This document shows positions 25,311 through 37,849 of a DNA stretch of 64,000 nt, one piece after another. The translations under genes and the position numbers were made by a program. Under the pieces are notes generated by a model, which saw nothing but the letters and a program-made list of their open reading frames with translations, made no database searches and was not told the origin of the DNA. The DNA lies in NCBI GenBank assembly GCA_026225945.1, contig JAMJFZ010002572.1, forward strand, positions 62,001 through 126,000. The letters run 5' to 3'. The stretch's first letter is position 1. Each line of letters begins with the position of its first letter. This stretch comes from Cricetomys ansorgei. Taxonomy: Eukaryota; Chordata; Mammalia; Rodentia; Nesomyidae.

Positions 25311-28300
25311 CTCGCTGACACCATCCCCTTGCGCTTGGACTTCTCAGAGTCACCCCCAGTTCCAGCACAGGGACCATGTCACTGTCAGGACCTACGCCAG
25401 CAGATGCTTTACACAAGGGATGGCAGGTGCTGAGCCTCCTCTGCTCCCTGTCTGGGAACCAGCAAACTAGGCCAGATGGGGGCAGGCAGGGACAGGGAGG
25501 GATGGAAGGAAATGAGGGTGTGACTGGTCTGCAGGCTAAGTTAGACTTCACTGCTAACCTGTTGGGTGCCCTGGCTACCAGAGCTCTGGCCTCTTTGAAT
25601 CTGAGCATCCTCTTCCTGTAGACAGCCATCATTCAAGACAGTCTTGCTGCTAGAACTGAGCAGCCTGTTTGTCTCCCACCTGTCAATCACACCGAGATGC
25701 TCATTTTCACCTTGTACCGGAGGGAAAAGCTTCAAGGCAAACTTGCTGCCTGCTCTTTAGGCAAGAAGGAAGCAGGTGCACAGTAAGCCTACAGAGAGCA
25801 GGCCACACACAGGTGGGTGCAGGTTCCTGGGACCCAATACCTCCTTCCCTCCCAGCCCTACCCTTTCTGCCTTCATTGCTCCCTGGTCCATAATTTCTTT
25901 TGTCCCTTATCACAAGCGTCAGAGAATTCCACAGACGCTTCACCTGCAAGGTAATAGTTGTTGCTTTTCTGTTTTGCTCCCTATGGCCAAGGCTCTCCGA
26001 GGGTTGATTTTGCTGCTTTACTGCAGATTTACAACCGACTCTCCTGGCGCTGGTCCATACCCGAAAGCCACCATTTAGTCCCCTCCCGACACACCTCTAA
26101 ACAAGCCCTTCAAAGAAAAGTCCTAGCCAGGTATGGTGTGGAGCCCACCGAGATTAGGCCACCAGAGCTGCGGTTAGAGAGCACACGTAGTCAGAATAAC
26201 ACTTTTCCCCGCTGGAGAGGCTACTCACATACGGAGGCCTGTCCTCTGTGCTCTTCTTGGAAATGCAGTCAATTCTTCTCTGGCGGGATGATAAGATTCC
26301 TGCGGCAGCTGCTCCCAGTGACTCGCGGTGATTACCTACAGTGATTGTAAAACCTCCTTCCTTTTAGCATCCTGTGCTGAAGCTAGCTGCACCACCGGCC
26401 TATTAAGGCATCCATTGAGCTCCAGATGCCGGTCTGCTGTCCCTGCTCTGAGTGCTGGAGATTCGGATTTCGTGAGACTGCTCGCTCTTACAAGCAGAGG
26501 ACCTGTAACCCTGCCCGGCCAGAGTCAGGGAGAGATTCACAGCTGAGCAGAGTGTTTCAGAAGGATGCTCTGGTGACGGAGGAGCTAAGTTTGTAGCCCG
26601 GAGTGAAGGGGACCACACAGGAAGGGTGAGAGGCAGCGAGGACGACAGACAGTCCTCACAGGAACAGCTGGGGAAACGCTGGCATCCTGCAGTGAGCCAG
26701 ACGCAGGCGGCTGGAGCAGAGTCCCACACAGCGACTGCGGAGTCAGCAGGGCAGACAGGGTCTGGCTGAGTGGCCACTGAGACGTCTGTAAATCCAATCT
26801 GCTCGTAACGCCTCCACGGTGTGTGCAGGGAGCGGGGTGGGGGATCGGAGAGCCGAGCCCCCCTGAAGCAGACACAGGTGCTCTGCCCACTTCCTAGTGG
26901 AGAGATACGGAGGCTCTTATTTTGACTCACGCCAGGACACCACATTTTCCGTGTGAGGGTGGGTTAGTGTTCTAGAAATGGGAGGGTAACTCGGCCAGCA
27001 GAACCCCGACCACCGTCCTTCCCCACATCTCATCCTATTCCCCCAAGAACAGCGGCCCCTGTGACGTGGGGCTGGGGTCCTGCTTCTGTCAGACTGTGGA
27101 CTCTGGCCTATGCACTGCACACGTGGGAAGACACCAGGGAAGCAGCCAAGAGACGGCAGTACCATCTTTCCTTTGGTTTTCAACCGTGTATGTATTTTCC
27201 ATACTAGTTCATCCAAAAGCAGTCACTACTACTGCAATCACCACTGGGAGCCAGCTGAGAGGGCAACGAAGAGGAACAATGACCTGATCCCTACTTCGAA
27301 GAAACTATTACCTGGCCACCATTCAGTCACTGTGAAGACCCAAACACCAGGCGCCAAAGCATAGGCCAATGCAACCAGTTAAAAGACCATGGTCTCAAAG
27401 ATCCACAACAGCTCCCGTAACAAAAACCCTTAGCACAAGTCCGGGGACAGACCACTGCTCGCAGGAGGTTATCAGCACAGAGAAGAAAGTGGTGAGCAAG
27501 AGCTGCTGCTCCTCTCAAGCCTCCTGGCAAAACAAGAGGGCGCTCACTTCTAGCGCCATTAGAAGGACAGGCAGAGCCTGCCAGTTACTAAGTCAAGGTA
27601 CCACCTTGCAGGAGCTATAAAGAAGCTGTTGCTATAGAGGTTGGGTGGTGTATATTATCCAGGAAACCTGTGTCACACAGCTCCATTAAAAAAACAAAAA
27701 CAAAAAGCCCTGCTTACATTACAGGTAAAACTCATCAGACCCGTGGACCAGAGCTGTCCAACTGCGCAAAGATGCCGCTAGCCCACAGCGGGCTTTAGCG
27801 GCCTCCTCCCCGAAGGATGATTGCTGACACCAGACCACCAGCCCCTCCCACCTGGGGCTCTGCTTGCCCATCACACGGCAAATGTCGCCTCACGTGCTCA
27901 AAATCCACCCCATTTCCATCCCTACAGACGCTATCCATGGCGGCAAACACGGTCATCCGTCTGTCTCCCGCAGCTCTCTAGGTTCCTGCAAGGGACCGAA
28001 CCCATTGTAACTGTCACTGGAAACAGGTGGCCACTAAAGCAAAATTGGGTCATGACGGCAGCATGCTGAGCGGATAGGATGCTGTGGCCACAGAGGAGAC
28101 CCTCGGTCTCAAGTGGCAAGTGCACACTCTTCCCCTCGAGCCTCCCCACCTTGCTGAAAGGCCACAGGGACGTATGGGCAGCACAGCCATCTGCAGTGGA
28201 GGACGAGCCTCCACGGGAAACTGGATCCTGCAGGCTTTGATCTAGACCGTCTAGACTCTAGCACTGAAGGCAGATAGCGTGTAAGGGGGCTTCTATAGTG

Positions 28301-29630
28301 TGATGGCAGCCCAGGTGGGCCCCACACCACCCCTTGTGGAGGGAGATGCTGTACGGTGCAGGCTGGCTTCCCACACTCAGACCCCGCCATCTTGTATCTA
28401 CAGTGCCTCTCACTGTGCCTGGAGCTTAGCTAGTATTCAATGTCCGTTAAATAAACGATAGGACACTAATAGCCTGTTACTGCAGAGTCTACGGGACCTG
28501 TGGATTCCATAAGAACCATCGATGTGCCGCCCACACGGTCTGCCCTTTCTTTCCTGACGAAGCGGGCCATGGCTCCAACCCTCAGAGATGACCACGTAGG
28601 ATACACAATTTTCCTCTCCTTCTTCGCACAACAGAGGACCATTGCTCCTGGGACCCGAGGAGTGACTGAGCTGGGGTCACCTTAGTGATACCCATCCAGT
28701 CCATCAGCACCAAGCACCGGCCTCTCGAGTCATGGAGAGCTGCCACTCTGAAGCCCTTCTGGGTAAATCCACAGACGCTCAAGAAAGGACCGTGCCCAAG
28801 CCAAGCCCCTGCCCACCACGAGCTCCCACACACAAGTAATCACACTTTCCCCTTTAGATCTTTGATCAATTTTTTGGCTTTTTATTTACTTTGTGATGTT
28901 CTAAGTATTTATTTAACATAACAGCAGCAACTGGGAGTGAAATCACTCTTCATTAGTGGCTAAAAACAGGAAGTCAGCCAAGTTTTCACTCGGGAAAGAG
29001 TTGGAGGTGGGGCCACAGAGAGACAACAGGATCTAAGATGGGTAAGGTGCCCAGAAGGACTCCAGAATTACAGCCAAGGAGAGAAGAGACAGCTGCCACC
29101 ACAGCTCACAACTCAGGGGCAATGACAGGGGTGGCACTGGAAAAACCAGGAGGTGGCATTTTTCACCCCATGTCAAGGGCACCGCACTGCCAGTGGTGGG
29201 GAGGTGGGGAGCACTGGGGTCCTTGGACCACGGGCGTTCGTGGTTAACAACAGGCTTGCTCTCTTTCACCATGGTTGCACATGGCTTGCTTTCTCTTTCT
29301 TCTCTTCCTTTGTACAGCTATTTCGTCTTTCATGCCAGAAGCAGGTGGCTCTCTGTGACTCAGAGGCCAGCCCATGGTTTCCATTAGGGTTTTAACCTTC
29401 TACACCGTTCCTTTCTGCCCCAGGGCTCAGTGGGAAACTCGGACCGAGGCCCAGCACTCGCATCTGCCATTAAAGTTTGTATAGAATAGCTTAACTGCCC
29501 TAAAACCCCGTGCTCTCCCTGGCCCCTCAAGGTCTGTGCGGCTCTGCCGACCCCTGATGCAACACAGCTGGAAGCAGCAGGACGGTCACCTTTTCAGATT
29601 GTTGCTTTACTCTAGCAACGAGCATTTAAG

Positions 29631-29670
29631 CCCGCCCCCGCCCCCCCCCGCCCCCGCCCCCGCCCCCGCC
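29631..29670 (+). repeat. (CCCCCG)n tract, G-quadruplex candidate on the minus strand
   Basis: Forty bases of C-runs separated by single G; the complement has at least six runs of four or more G. Confidence 0.95.
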
Positions 29671-29689
29671 ATGTCTTTGCGTGGTTTCA

Positions 29690-29830
29690 CGGCCGACTTC
29701 TTTTTAGTGGTGAATAATATTCTACTGTACGGACATACCACAGTCTGCTTCTCCATTCATCCACTGAAGGACATTTTGGTTGCTTCCAAAGCTTGGCCAC
29801 TAGGCATGAAGCTTCTGGAAACATGCGCAC
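29690..29830. mobile_element. Old L1 3'UTR fragment
   Basis: GTGGTGAATAATATTCTACT, ACATACCACAGTCTGCTTCT and GAAGGACATTTTGGTTGCTT resemble a common L1MA/MB segment. Confidence 0.55.
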
Positions 29831-30834
29831 AGGGCTGTCATCTCACGCGAGGAACACCAGGGAGTACGGAGCTGATGACACCACGCAGCGGGGCTGAGCT
29901 TTGTGAGAAGCTGCTGTCTGGTCCTCCCAGTGCACATGGCTGACCTACCCACAAGCTCACTGTTATGTTTTTGGTTCCTCACACACACCAGTCCTCCATC
30001 CCTGCCCTCATCAAACATCCTCCCTCCTCGGTGTCCGTGACCGGCTCTGCTCTCCCACAGCACTGTCTCTTTTCTTTCACCGAAGGGCTCTTCTCTTGCT
30101 GGGACCTTAAATGCTGCAGGTCCGGGAGGTTCTTGGTTCTCAGCTCTACTCGCTCTCCCGCCCCCTGCTGCCCACACCCTCGTCTGCTGCCTGGAAGCAG
30201 ATCTTCCCAAAGCTACTTCAGCCTCACGCACCTTTTCTGAAGCTGCATTTAAACGCCAGGCCGCCCAACAGACAACACTCTTCCTTCAAAACCTCTTCCC
30301 TTTCTGTCCCCACCTCCATAAGGGCCGCAGCCTTCAACTACCGACTTGTCTCCCTTGTTTCTGAAATGCATCTCTCATTTCCTCTTCCCCCCTCCCCAAA
30401 CCAAATGCTCTGATTGAAAGGGTAAGGAACGGGAACCTTTCCAGCTCAACCGTTCGCTTCGGGTGGAGTCCTAAAAGACCCTCTCCTTGTGGGTGCTAGC
30501 AGGCCATACCTCGCTGGGAAGTGCAGGCACGCTGCACAACGTCTGGCAGCTGTGCTCAGATTAGCACAGTGACTGGGTTCCATTGCAAACGATCCTCGCT
30601 CTATCTTTTCTGACAGCGCTGCCTGGATACGGAACGTGCTGATAGCTGAGGTCTTTAACTGGACACTGGGGATGTTTTCTGAAACCCCTTTTGTGAGGTG
30701 AAGCAGGCTTCAGTTTGTACAGAAATCTGCTTCCATAAGTGAGTCTGTACCTAGGGAGAAAGAGAAGCCACGCCAAACTCATATTCAAGATTCGGATAGT
30801 GGTCCTTTTATTTCCGCCTGGAACCACAGAGGCT

Positions 30835-32100
30835 ATGGCAGAGAAGAAAAAGAGGGTACCCGTTGTAGAAACCCTTAAGAAAAAGTGGAGGCATTTCACA
30901 GGGTTAAAGGTGAAGCACCTGTGGAAGAAGTCTGCCCTAAAGACGCTTCAGCTTTTCTGTGAACAAGAAAAGCACTACCATGAGGGATACAGGCAGGATG
31001 AACCGGCGGAGATTCGAAAAGCCAGGAAGGATGGTAAGGAAAGCTGATAACGTCTATGTGCCTGCAGAACCGGAACTGGCGTTTGTCATCAGAACCCGAG
31101 GAATCAGTGGTGTAAGCCAGAAGGTCCACCAGGCACTGCTGCTTCTCGACCTTCGTCAGATCTGCAATAGCACCTAGGTTACGCTCAACAAGGCTTTAAT
31201 TAACATGCTGAGGATTGTGGAACCATCCACGGGGTACCCCAGCCTGAAGTCAGTAAATGAGCTTGCCTACAAGAGTGGCTACGGCAAGATCAATAAGAAG
31301 CGAATTGCCTTGATAGGTAACACCTTGTGTAGAGAAACACCTGGAATTTTTACGTTAAGAAAAGCTTTTTGGTTTAACTGACTAGTCACTAGAGGTTCAT
31401 GTTCCCAGCTATAGTTGGGACTGGTAGAGTTGTTTACGAGTTGGAACTGGGATGCTTGGTACAGGTGGCTATAATTTGGTTGGATGCAGTCGTTCTGGCA
31501 CCTGTAGCTTGTCTTTGGGATTGTGTGCCGCATGGGTTTGTGGGAACTTTTGGCTTCAGGAATAAAAGGTCTGAAGCCCCAAGAGTCGGTGTGGGCATTG
31601 GTTGGTGGTTGCTTGGTTGGGTTGCTGTCGTTAGTTAGTGAGATAATTCCTAAGAGATAATTCCAAAGGTTGGAGAGATTTGAGCTTAGGACAGTCTGAA
31701 AAGAGGCTGTGAAGATTTCTACCTTTCTCTCTGTCTGTATTAAGGCCGCTTGTAAAAGCAGTGAAGATTTCTATCTTTCCTTTCTCCTTCCCTAAACTGA
31801 GGGTAAAAGATCATAGCATATGGCTACACCCTGACTGTTAGATCTCTTCATAAATACGGTATCGTCTGCACGGAGGAGCTAACTCATGCGATCTCTACAG
31901 TCAGAAAACACTTTAAGGAATCGAATGCCTTCCCGTAACTCTAAAAATTACGTTCTCCACAAGGCAGAATGAAGAGGACGACCCATCTTGTGGAGGGGGA
32001 GACGCTGGTAACTGGGAAGGCCAGACAGAAGGGCTCACAAGACAGATGAACTAAGGTGTTGCCCGTGGAATTCTGCAATCTGGTCAGTTAATAAACAGTG
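30835..32100 (+). pseudogene. Rpl7-ps: RPL7 (60S ribosomal protein L7) pseudogene, interrupted
   Basis: Seen: an ATG at 30835 begins [17 protein letters not shown], like the RPL7 N-terminus. After about 62 codons a one-base loss near 31024 shifts the frame, and the RPL7-like reading resumes as [20 protein letters not shown] stop codon lies near 31175. The reading continues through NMLRIVEP and [21 protein letters not shown] to 31327, then about 500 non-matching bases intervene. Similarity resumes at about 31826 (RSLHKYGIVC) and runs, with further stops, to GRMKRTTHLVEG and an AATAAA at 32089. Known: RPL7 is a large-subunit ribosomal protein with many retrocopies in mammals. No introns interrupt the first two thirds, which fits a processed copy, but I see no poly(A) tail. 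It cannot encode L7. The source of the internal insert is unclear (see findings). Confidence 0.92.
31317..31825 (+). other. Roughly 500-base insert inside the RPL7 pseudogene
   Basis: RPL7 similarity stops at about 31327 (reading IALIGNTL) and resumes at about 31826 (YTLTVRSL), so both sides carry a version of the same NAL/NTL triplet. The insert starts with a donor-like GTAACA at 31317 and has a pyrimidine-rich stretch ending in AG at 31801. Inside are two near copies of a GTGAAGATTTCTAYCTTT motif (about 31706 and 31760). It matches no repeat I recognise. It may be a retained intron or a later insertion with diverged target duplications. Confidence 0.6.
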
Positions 32101-32316
32101 ACAGCTGGGCAAAGATTCAGACAGCGGGTGTATTCTGTATTGTCTTCAGTTAAAGAAAACCGTACTCAAGTCCACACAAGCTGGACAGAGTTGCCGAGAC
32201 ACACTAAACTTGACTCCTGGGAAGAGTAAGTCATTGAGTTAACAGCAGTCACATTCTCTGTCCTCTGGGTCTCAGAGACCAGGGAGCCACTGACTGAACA
32301 CTTTCCCTATCAGATC

Positions 32317-35300
32317 TGTCACTGTTAGGAGGAGAGGGTGTGATGTCACTGTTAGGAGGAGAGGGTGTGATGTCACTGTTAGGAGGAGAAGGTGTGACAG
32401 TCACTGTTAGGAGGAGAGGGTGTGATGTCACTCTTAGGAGGAGAAGGTGTGACAGTCACTGTTAGGAGGAGAAGGTGTGATGTCACTGTTAGGAGGAGAA
32501 GGTGTGATGTCACTGTTAGGAGGAGAGGGTGTGATGTCACTGTTAGGAGGAGAGGGTGTGATGTCACTGTTAGGAGGAGAAGGTGTGATGTCACTGTTAG
32601 GAGGAGAGGGTGTGATGTCACTGTTAGGAGGAGAAGGTGTGATGTCACTGTTAGGAGGAGAAGGTGTGATGTCACTGTTAGGAGGAGAAGGTGTGATGTC
32701 ACTGTTAGGAGGAGAAGGTGTGATGTCACTGTTAGGAGGAGAGGGTGTGATGTCACTGTTAGGAGGAGAGGGTGTGAGGAGAGGAGAAGGTGTGATGTCA
32801 CTGTTAGGAGGAGAAGGTGTGATGTCACTGTTAGGAGGAGAGGGTGTGATGTCACTGTTAGGAGGAGAGGGTGTGATGTCACTGTTAGGAGGAGAAGGTG
32901 TGATGTCACTGTTAGGAGGAGAGGTGTGATGTCACTGTTAGGAGGAGAGGGTGTGATGTCACTGTTAGGAGGAGAGGGTGTGATGTCACTGTTAGGAGGA
33001 GAGGGTGTGATGTCACTGTTAGGAGGAGAGGGTGTGATGTCACTGTTAGGAGGAGAGGGTGTGATGTCACTGTTAGGAGGAGAGGGTGTGATGTCACTGT
33101 TAGGAGGAGAGGGTGTGATGTCACTGTTAGGAGGAGAGGGTGTGATGTCACTGTTAGGAGGAGAGGGTGTGATGTCACTGTTAGGAGGAGAGGGTGTGAT
33201 GTCACTGTTAGGAGGAGAGGGTGTGATGTCACTGTTAGGAGGAGAGGGTGTGATGTCACTGTTAGGAGGAGAGGGTGTGATGTCACTGTTAGGAGGAGAG
33301 GGTGTGATGTCACTGTTAGGAGGAGAGGGTGTGATGTCACTGTTAGGAGGAGAGGGTGTGATGTCACTGTTAGGAGGAGAGGGTGTGATGTCACTGTTAG
33401 GAGGAGAGGGTGTGATGTCACTGTTAGGAGGAGAGGGTGTGATGTCACTGTTAGGAGGAGAGGGTGTGATGTCACTGTTAGGAGGAGAGGGTGTGATGTC
33501 ACTGTTAGGAGGAGAGGGTGTGATGTCACTGTTAGGAGGAGAGGGTGTGATGTCACTGTTAGGAGGAGAGGGTGTGATGTCACTGTTAGGAGGAGAGGGT
33601 GTGATGTCACTGTTAGGAGGAGAGGGTGTGATGTCACTGTTAGGAGGAGAGGGTGTGATGTCACTGTTAGGAGGAGAGGGTGTGATGTCACTGTTAGGAG
33701 GAGAGGGTGTGATGTCACTGTTAGGAGGAGAGGGTGTGATGTCACTGTTAGGAGAGAGGGTGTGATGTCACTGTTAGGAGAGGGTGTGATGTCACTGAGG
33801 GGTGTGATGTCACTGTTAGGAGAGAGGGTGTGATGTCACTGTTAGGAGGAGAGGGTGTGATGTCACTGTTAGGAGAGGGTGTGATGTCACTGTTAGGAGG
33901 AGAGGGTGTGATGTCACTGTTAGGAGGAGAGGGTGTGATGTCACTGTTAGGAGAGGGTGTGATGTCACTGTTAGGAGAGAGGGTGTGATGTCACTGTTAG
34001 GAGGAGAGGGTGTGATGTCACTGTTAGGAGGAGAGGGTGTGATGTCACTGTTAGGAGGAGAGGGTGTGATGTCACTGTTAGGAGGAGAGGGTGTGATGTC
34101 ACTGTTAGGAGGAGAGGTGTGATGTCACTGTTAGGAGTCACTGAGAGAGGTGTGATGTCACTGTTAGGAGGAGAGGGTGTGATGTCACTGTTAGGAGGAG
34201 AGGGTGTGATGTCACTGTTAGGAGGAGAAGGTGTGATGTCACTGTTAGGAGGAGAAGGTGTGATGTCACTGTTAGGAGGAGAGGGTGTGATGTCACTGTT
34301 AGGAGGAGAGGTGTGATGTCACTGTTAGGAGGAGAGGGGTGTGATGTCACTGTTAGGAGGAGAAGGTGTGATGTCACTGTTAGGAGGAGAGGGTGTGATG
34401 TCACTGTTAGGAGGAGAGGGTGTGATGTCACTGTTAGGAGGAGAGGGTGTGATGTCACTGTTAGGAGGAGAGGGTGTGATGTCACTGTTAGGAGGAGAGG
34501 GTGTGATGTCACTGTTAGGAGGAGAGGGTGTGATGTCACTGTTAGGAGGAGAGGGTGTGATGTCACTGTTAGGAGGAGAGGGTGTGATGTCACTGTTAGG
34601 AGGAGAGGGTGTGATGTCACTGTTAGGAGAGGGTGTGATGTCACTGTTAGGAGGAGAAGGTGTGATGTCACTGTTAGGAGGAGAGGGTGTGATGTCACTG
34701 TTAGGAGGAGAGGGTGTGATGTCACTGTTAGGAGGAGAGGGTGTGATGTCACTGTTAGGAGGAGAGGTGTGATGTCACTGTTAGGAGGAGAGGGTGTGAT
34801 GTCACTGTTAGGAGAGGGTGTGATGTCACTGTTAGGAGGAGAGGGTGTGATGTCACTGTTAGGAGGAGGAGGGTGTGACAGTCACTGTTAGGAGGAGAGG
34901 GTGTGATGTCACTGTTAGGAGGAGAGGGTGTGATGTCACTGTTAGGAGGAGAGGGTGTGATGTCACTGTTAGGAGGAGAGGGTGTGACAGTCACTGTTAG
35001 GAGGAGAGGGTGTGATGTCACTGTTAGGAGGAGAGGGTGTGATGTCACTGTTAGGAGGAGAGGGTGTGTGATGTCACTGTTAGGAGGAGAGGGTGTGATG
35101 TCACTGTTAGGAGGAGAAGGTGTGATGTCACTGTTAGGAGGAGAGGGTGTGATGTCACTGTTGAGGAGGAGAGGGTGTGATGTCACTGTTAGGAGGAGAA
35201 GGTGTGATGTCACTGTTAGGAGGAGAGGGTGTGATGTCACTGTTAGGAGGAGAGGGTGTGATGTCACTGTTAGGAGGAGAGGGTGTGACATGTCACTGTT

Positions 35301-36657
35301 AGGAGGAGAGGGTGTGATGTCACTGTTAGGAGGAGAGGGTGTGATGTCACTGTTAGGAGGAGAGGGTGTGATGTCACTGTTAGGAGGAGAGGGTGTGATG
35401 TCACTGTTAGGAGGAGAGGGTGTGATGTCACTGTTAGGAGGAAGGTGTGATGTCACTGTTAGGAGGAGAGGGTGTGATGTCACTGTTAGGAGGAGAGGGT
35501 GTGATCTCACTGTTAGGAGAAGGTGTGATGTCACTGTTAGGAGGAGAGGGTGTGATGTCACTGTTAGGAGGAGAAGGTGTGATGTCACTGTTAGGAGGAG
35601 AGGGTGTGATGTCACTGTTAGGAGAAGGTGTGATGTCACTGTTAGGAGGAGAGGGTGTGATGTCACTGTTAGGAGGAGAAGGTGTGATGTCACTGTTAGG
35701 AGGAGAGGGTGTGATGTCACTGTTAGGAGGAGATGGTGTGATGTCACTGTTAGGAGGAGAGGGTGTGATGTCACTGTTAGGAGAAGGTGTGATGTCACTG
35801 TTAGGAGGAGAGGGTGTGATGTCACTGTTAGGAGGAGAAGGTGTGACAGTCACTGTTAGGAGGAGAAGGTGTGATGTCACTGTTAGGAGGAGAGGGTGTG
35901 ATGTCACTGTTAGGAGGAGAGGGTGTGATGTCACTGTTAGGAGGAGAGGGTGTGATGTCACTGTTAGGAGGAGAGGGTGTGACAGTCACTGTTAGGAGGA
36001 GAAGGTGTGATGTCACTGTTAGGAGGAGAGGGTGTGATGTCACTGTTAGGAGGAGAGGGTGTGATGTCACTGTTAGGAGGAGAGGGTGTGACAGTCACTG
36101 TTAGGAGGAGAGGGTGTGATGTCACTGTTAGGAGGAGAGGGTGTGATGTCACTGTTAGGAGGAGAGGGTGTGATGTCACTGTTAGGAGGAGAGGGTGTGA
36201 TGTCACTGTTAGGAGGAGAGGGTGTGATGTCACTGTTAGGAGGATAGGGTGTGATGTCACTGTTAGGAGGAGAAGGTGTGATGTCACTGTTAGGAGGAGA
36301 GGGTGTGATGTCACTGTTAGGAGGAGAGGGTGTGATGTCACTGTTAGGAGGAGAAGGTGTGATGTCACTGTTAGGAGGAGAGGGTGTGATGTCACTGTTA
36401 GGAGGAGAGGGTGTGACAGTCACTGTTAGGAGGAGAGGGTGTGATGTCACTGTTAGGAGGAGAGGGTGTGATGTCACTGTTAGGAGGAGAGGGTGTGATG
36501 TCACTGTTAGGAGGAGAGGGTGTGATGTCACTGTTAGGAGGAGAGGGTGTGATGTCACTGTTAGGAGGATAGGGTGTGATGTCACTGTTAGGAGGAGAAG
36601 GTGTGATGTCACTGTTAGGAGGAGAGGGTGTGATGTCACTGTTAGGAGGGGAAGGTG
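32317..36657 (+). repeat. 27-bp minisatellite, about 160 copies
   Basis: The unit TGATGTCACTGTTAGGAGGA plus GAGGGTG (27 bases) repeats without interruption for 4.3 kb. The main variants are GAGAAGG for GAGAGGG, a GACAGTCAC form one base longer, and shorter units of 22-26 bases around 33745-34330 and 34790-35830. Units from about 32929 to 33745 (about 30) are identical. Because 27 is divisible by three, long open frames appear in several frames on both strands (for example repeated MSLLGGEGV); these are not genes. It stops cleanly at both ends. Confidence 0.97.
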
Positions 36658-36779
36658 GTGAGAAATGGAGCCTTTGACTTCTGCTTCAAGATTAGAAAGG
36701 CAGGGAACAGGCCATGAGCTGACACACATAGCTGTTCACCCCATGTCTCTCTGCAAATGGTGGCCAGGACTTTGGTGCC

Positions 36780-37175
36780 AATTTCTGTGGTGTGTGTGCA
36801 TGCGTGTGTGCATGTGTGTATGCATGCCTGTGCGCATGTGTGTGCGGTGTGCATATGTGTGCATGCATGTGCGCATGTGTGTGCATGCATGTGTGTGCAT
36901 GTGTGGGTGCATATATGCGTGTGTGTGTGTTTGTGTGTGTGTGTGCACATGTAGCTGTATGTGCTCACGTGGAGGCCAGAACCAAGGTCAGGTGTCTTCC
37001 TCTGTTGCTCTCCACCTTACATTTGAGGCAGAGCCTCTCACTGAACCTGGAGCTTACCAATTTGATAGGAGTCTTGCCAGCAAGCCCAGAGCATCCCCTT
37101 GTCCCTATACCAGCCGAGGTGACAGAGGCACACTGCCACAATCAGTGTCTGTGGCTACCATGCTCACACAGTAGG
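36780..37175 (-). mobile_element. B4-family SINE with TG-rich 5' neighbour
   Basis: GTGGAGGCCAGAACCAAGGT, CAGGTGTCTTCCTCTGTTGC, CTCTCACTGAACCTGGAGCT and GCCAGCAAGCCCAGAG follow the B4/RSINE order. TG-rich sequence at 36790-36950 precedes it. Confidence 0.7.
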
Positions 37176-37714
37176 CACTTTCCCTACCATGGAACATCTC
37201 TCCAGCTCCTGCTGCCATGTTTCATGTGTCAGACTTCACATAAAGGCCAGAGGCTCTGCTAATTATAGCACTGAACCCGCAGGGCAAATCATCTCCGCGC
37301 TGGTCTCCCTGGCTCTGGTCCTGCCCACTCCTTCCTACACTAGAGTCTCTTTCACAGGGCATATATGGTCATGTTTCTCCTTAGCTTGTAACCGTTGGGC
37401 ACGCAGCCTTCCAGAGTCCAGGGATACGCAAACCTGCTGTGATCCGGCCCGACCTCTAGTCCCAGCCACGGCCCACCCCTTCCCACACTCTGCCCCCAGC
37501 TCGGCTCAGGGGGTCTAGAGTCTCTGAAAGCCCTCTTGTGCATTTTACTTCTAACCCCTATAGGCCACCCCCAAACTCCTTCTCCATCAATCTGATTCAA
37601 AGATGGTCTCCTCTGAGGCCATCTGAAGATTCCAGAAGCCCTGTGTCCTCCAGGTTCCCACGGCCCACGTCACACCAGGGAGCAATCACAACTCCGCCAT
37701 TTATTTTGAATAGA

Positions 37715-37800
37715 TTCCTTCCTTCCTCTCTCCCTCCCTCCCTCCCTTCGTCCCTTCCTTCCTCTTTCCTCCTTCCTTCCTCTTTTCTCCCTCCTTCCCT
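37715..37800 (+). repeat. (CCTT)n polypyrimidine tract
   Basis: Imperfect CCTTCCTCCCT runs next to a minus-strand B1-like element; likely its expanded A-tail. Confidence 0.85.
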
Positions 37801-37849
37801 TCTCCCCTCTGCCTGTTTTTCTGTTTCTTTCTCTCTCTTCTATCTCTTT

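Noticed and set aside
32317..36657. CRISPR-like array
   Set aside because: Units are head-to-tail without unique spacers, and the context is a vertebrate genome.
32422..36729. Open frames of up to 447 codons on both strands (MSLLGGEGV, MTSHPLLLTV, PSPPNSDIT repeats)
   Set aside because: All are readings of a 27-bp tandem repeat whose length is a multiple of three; several frames on both strands are open at once.
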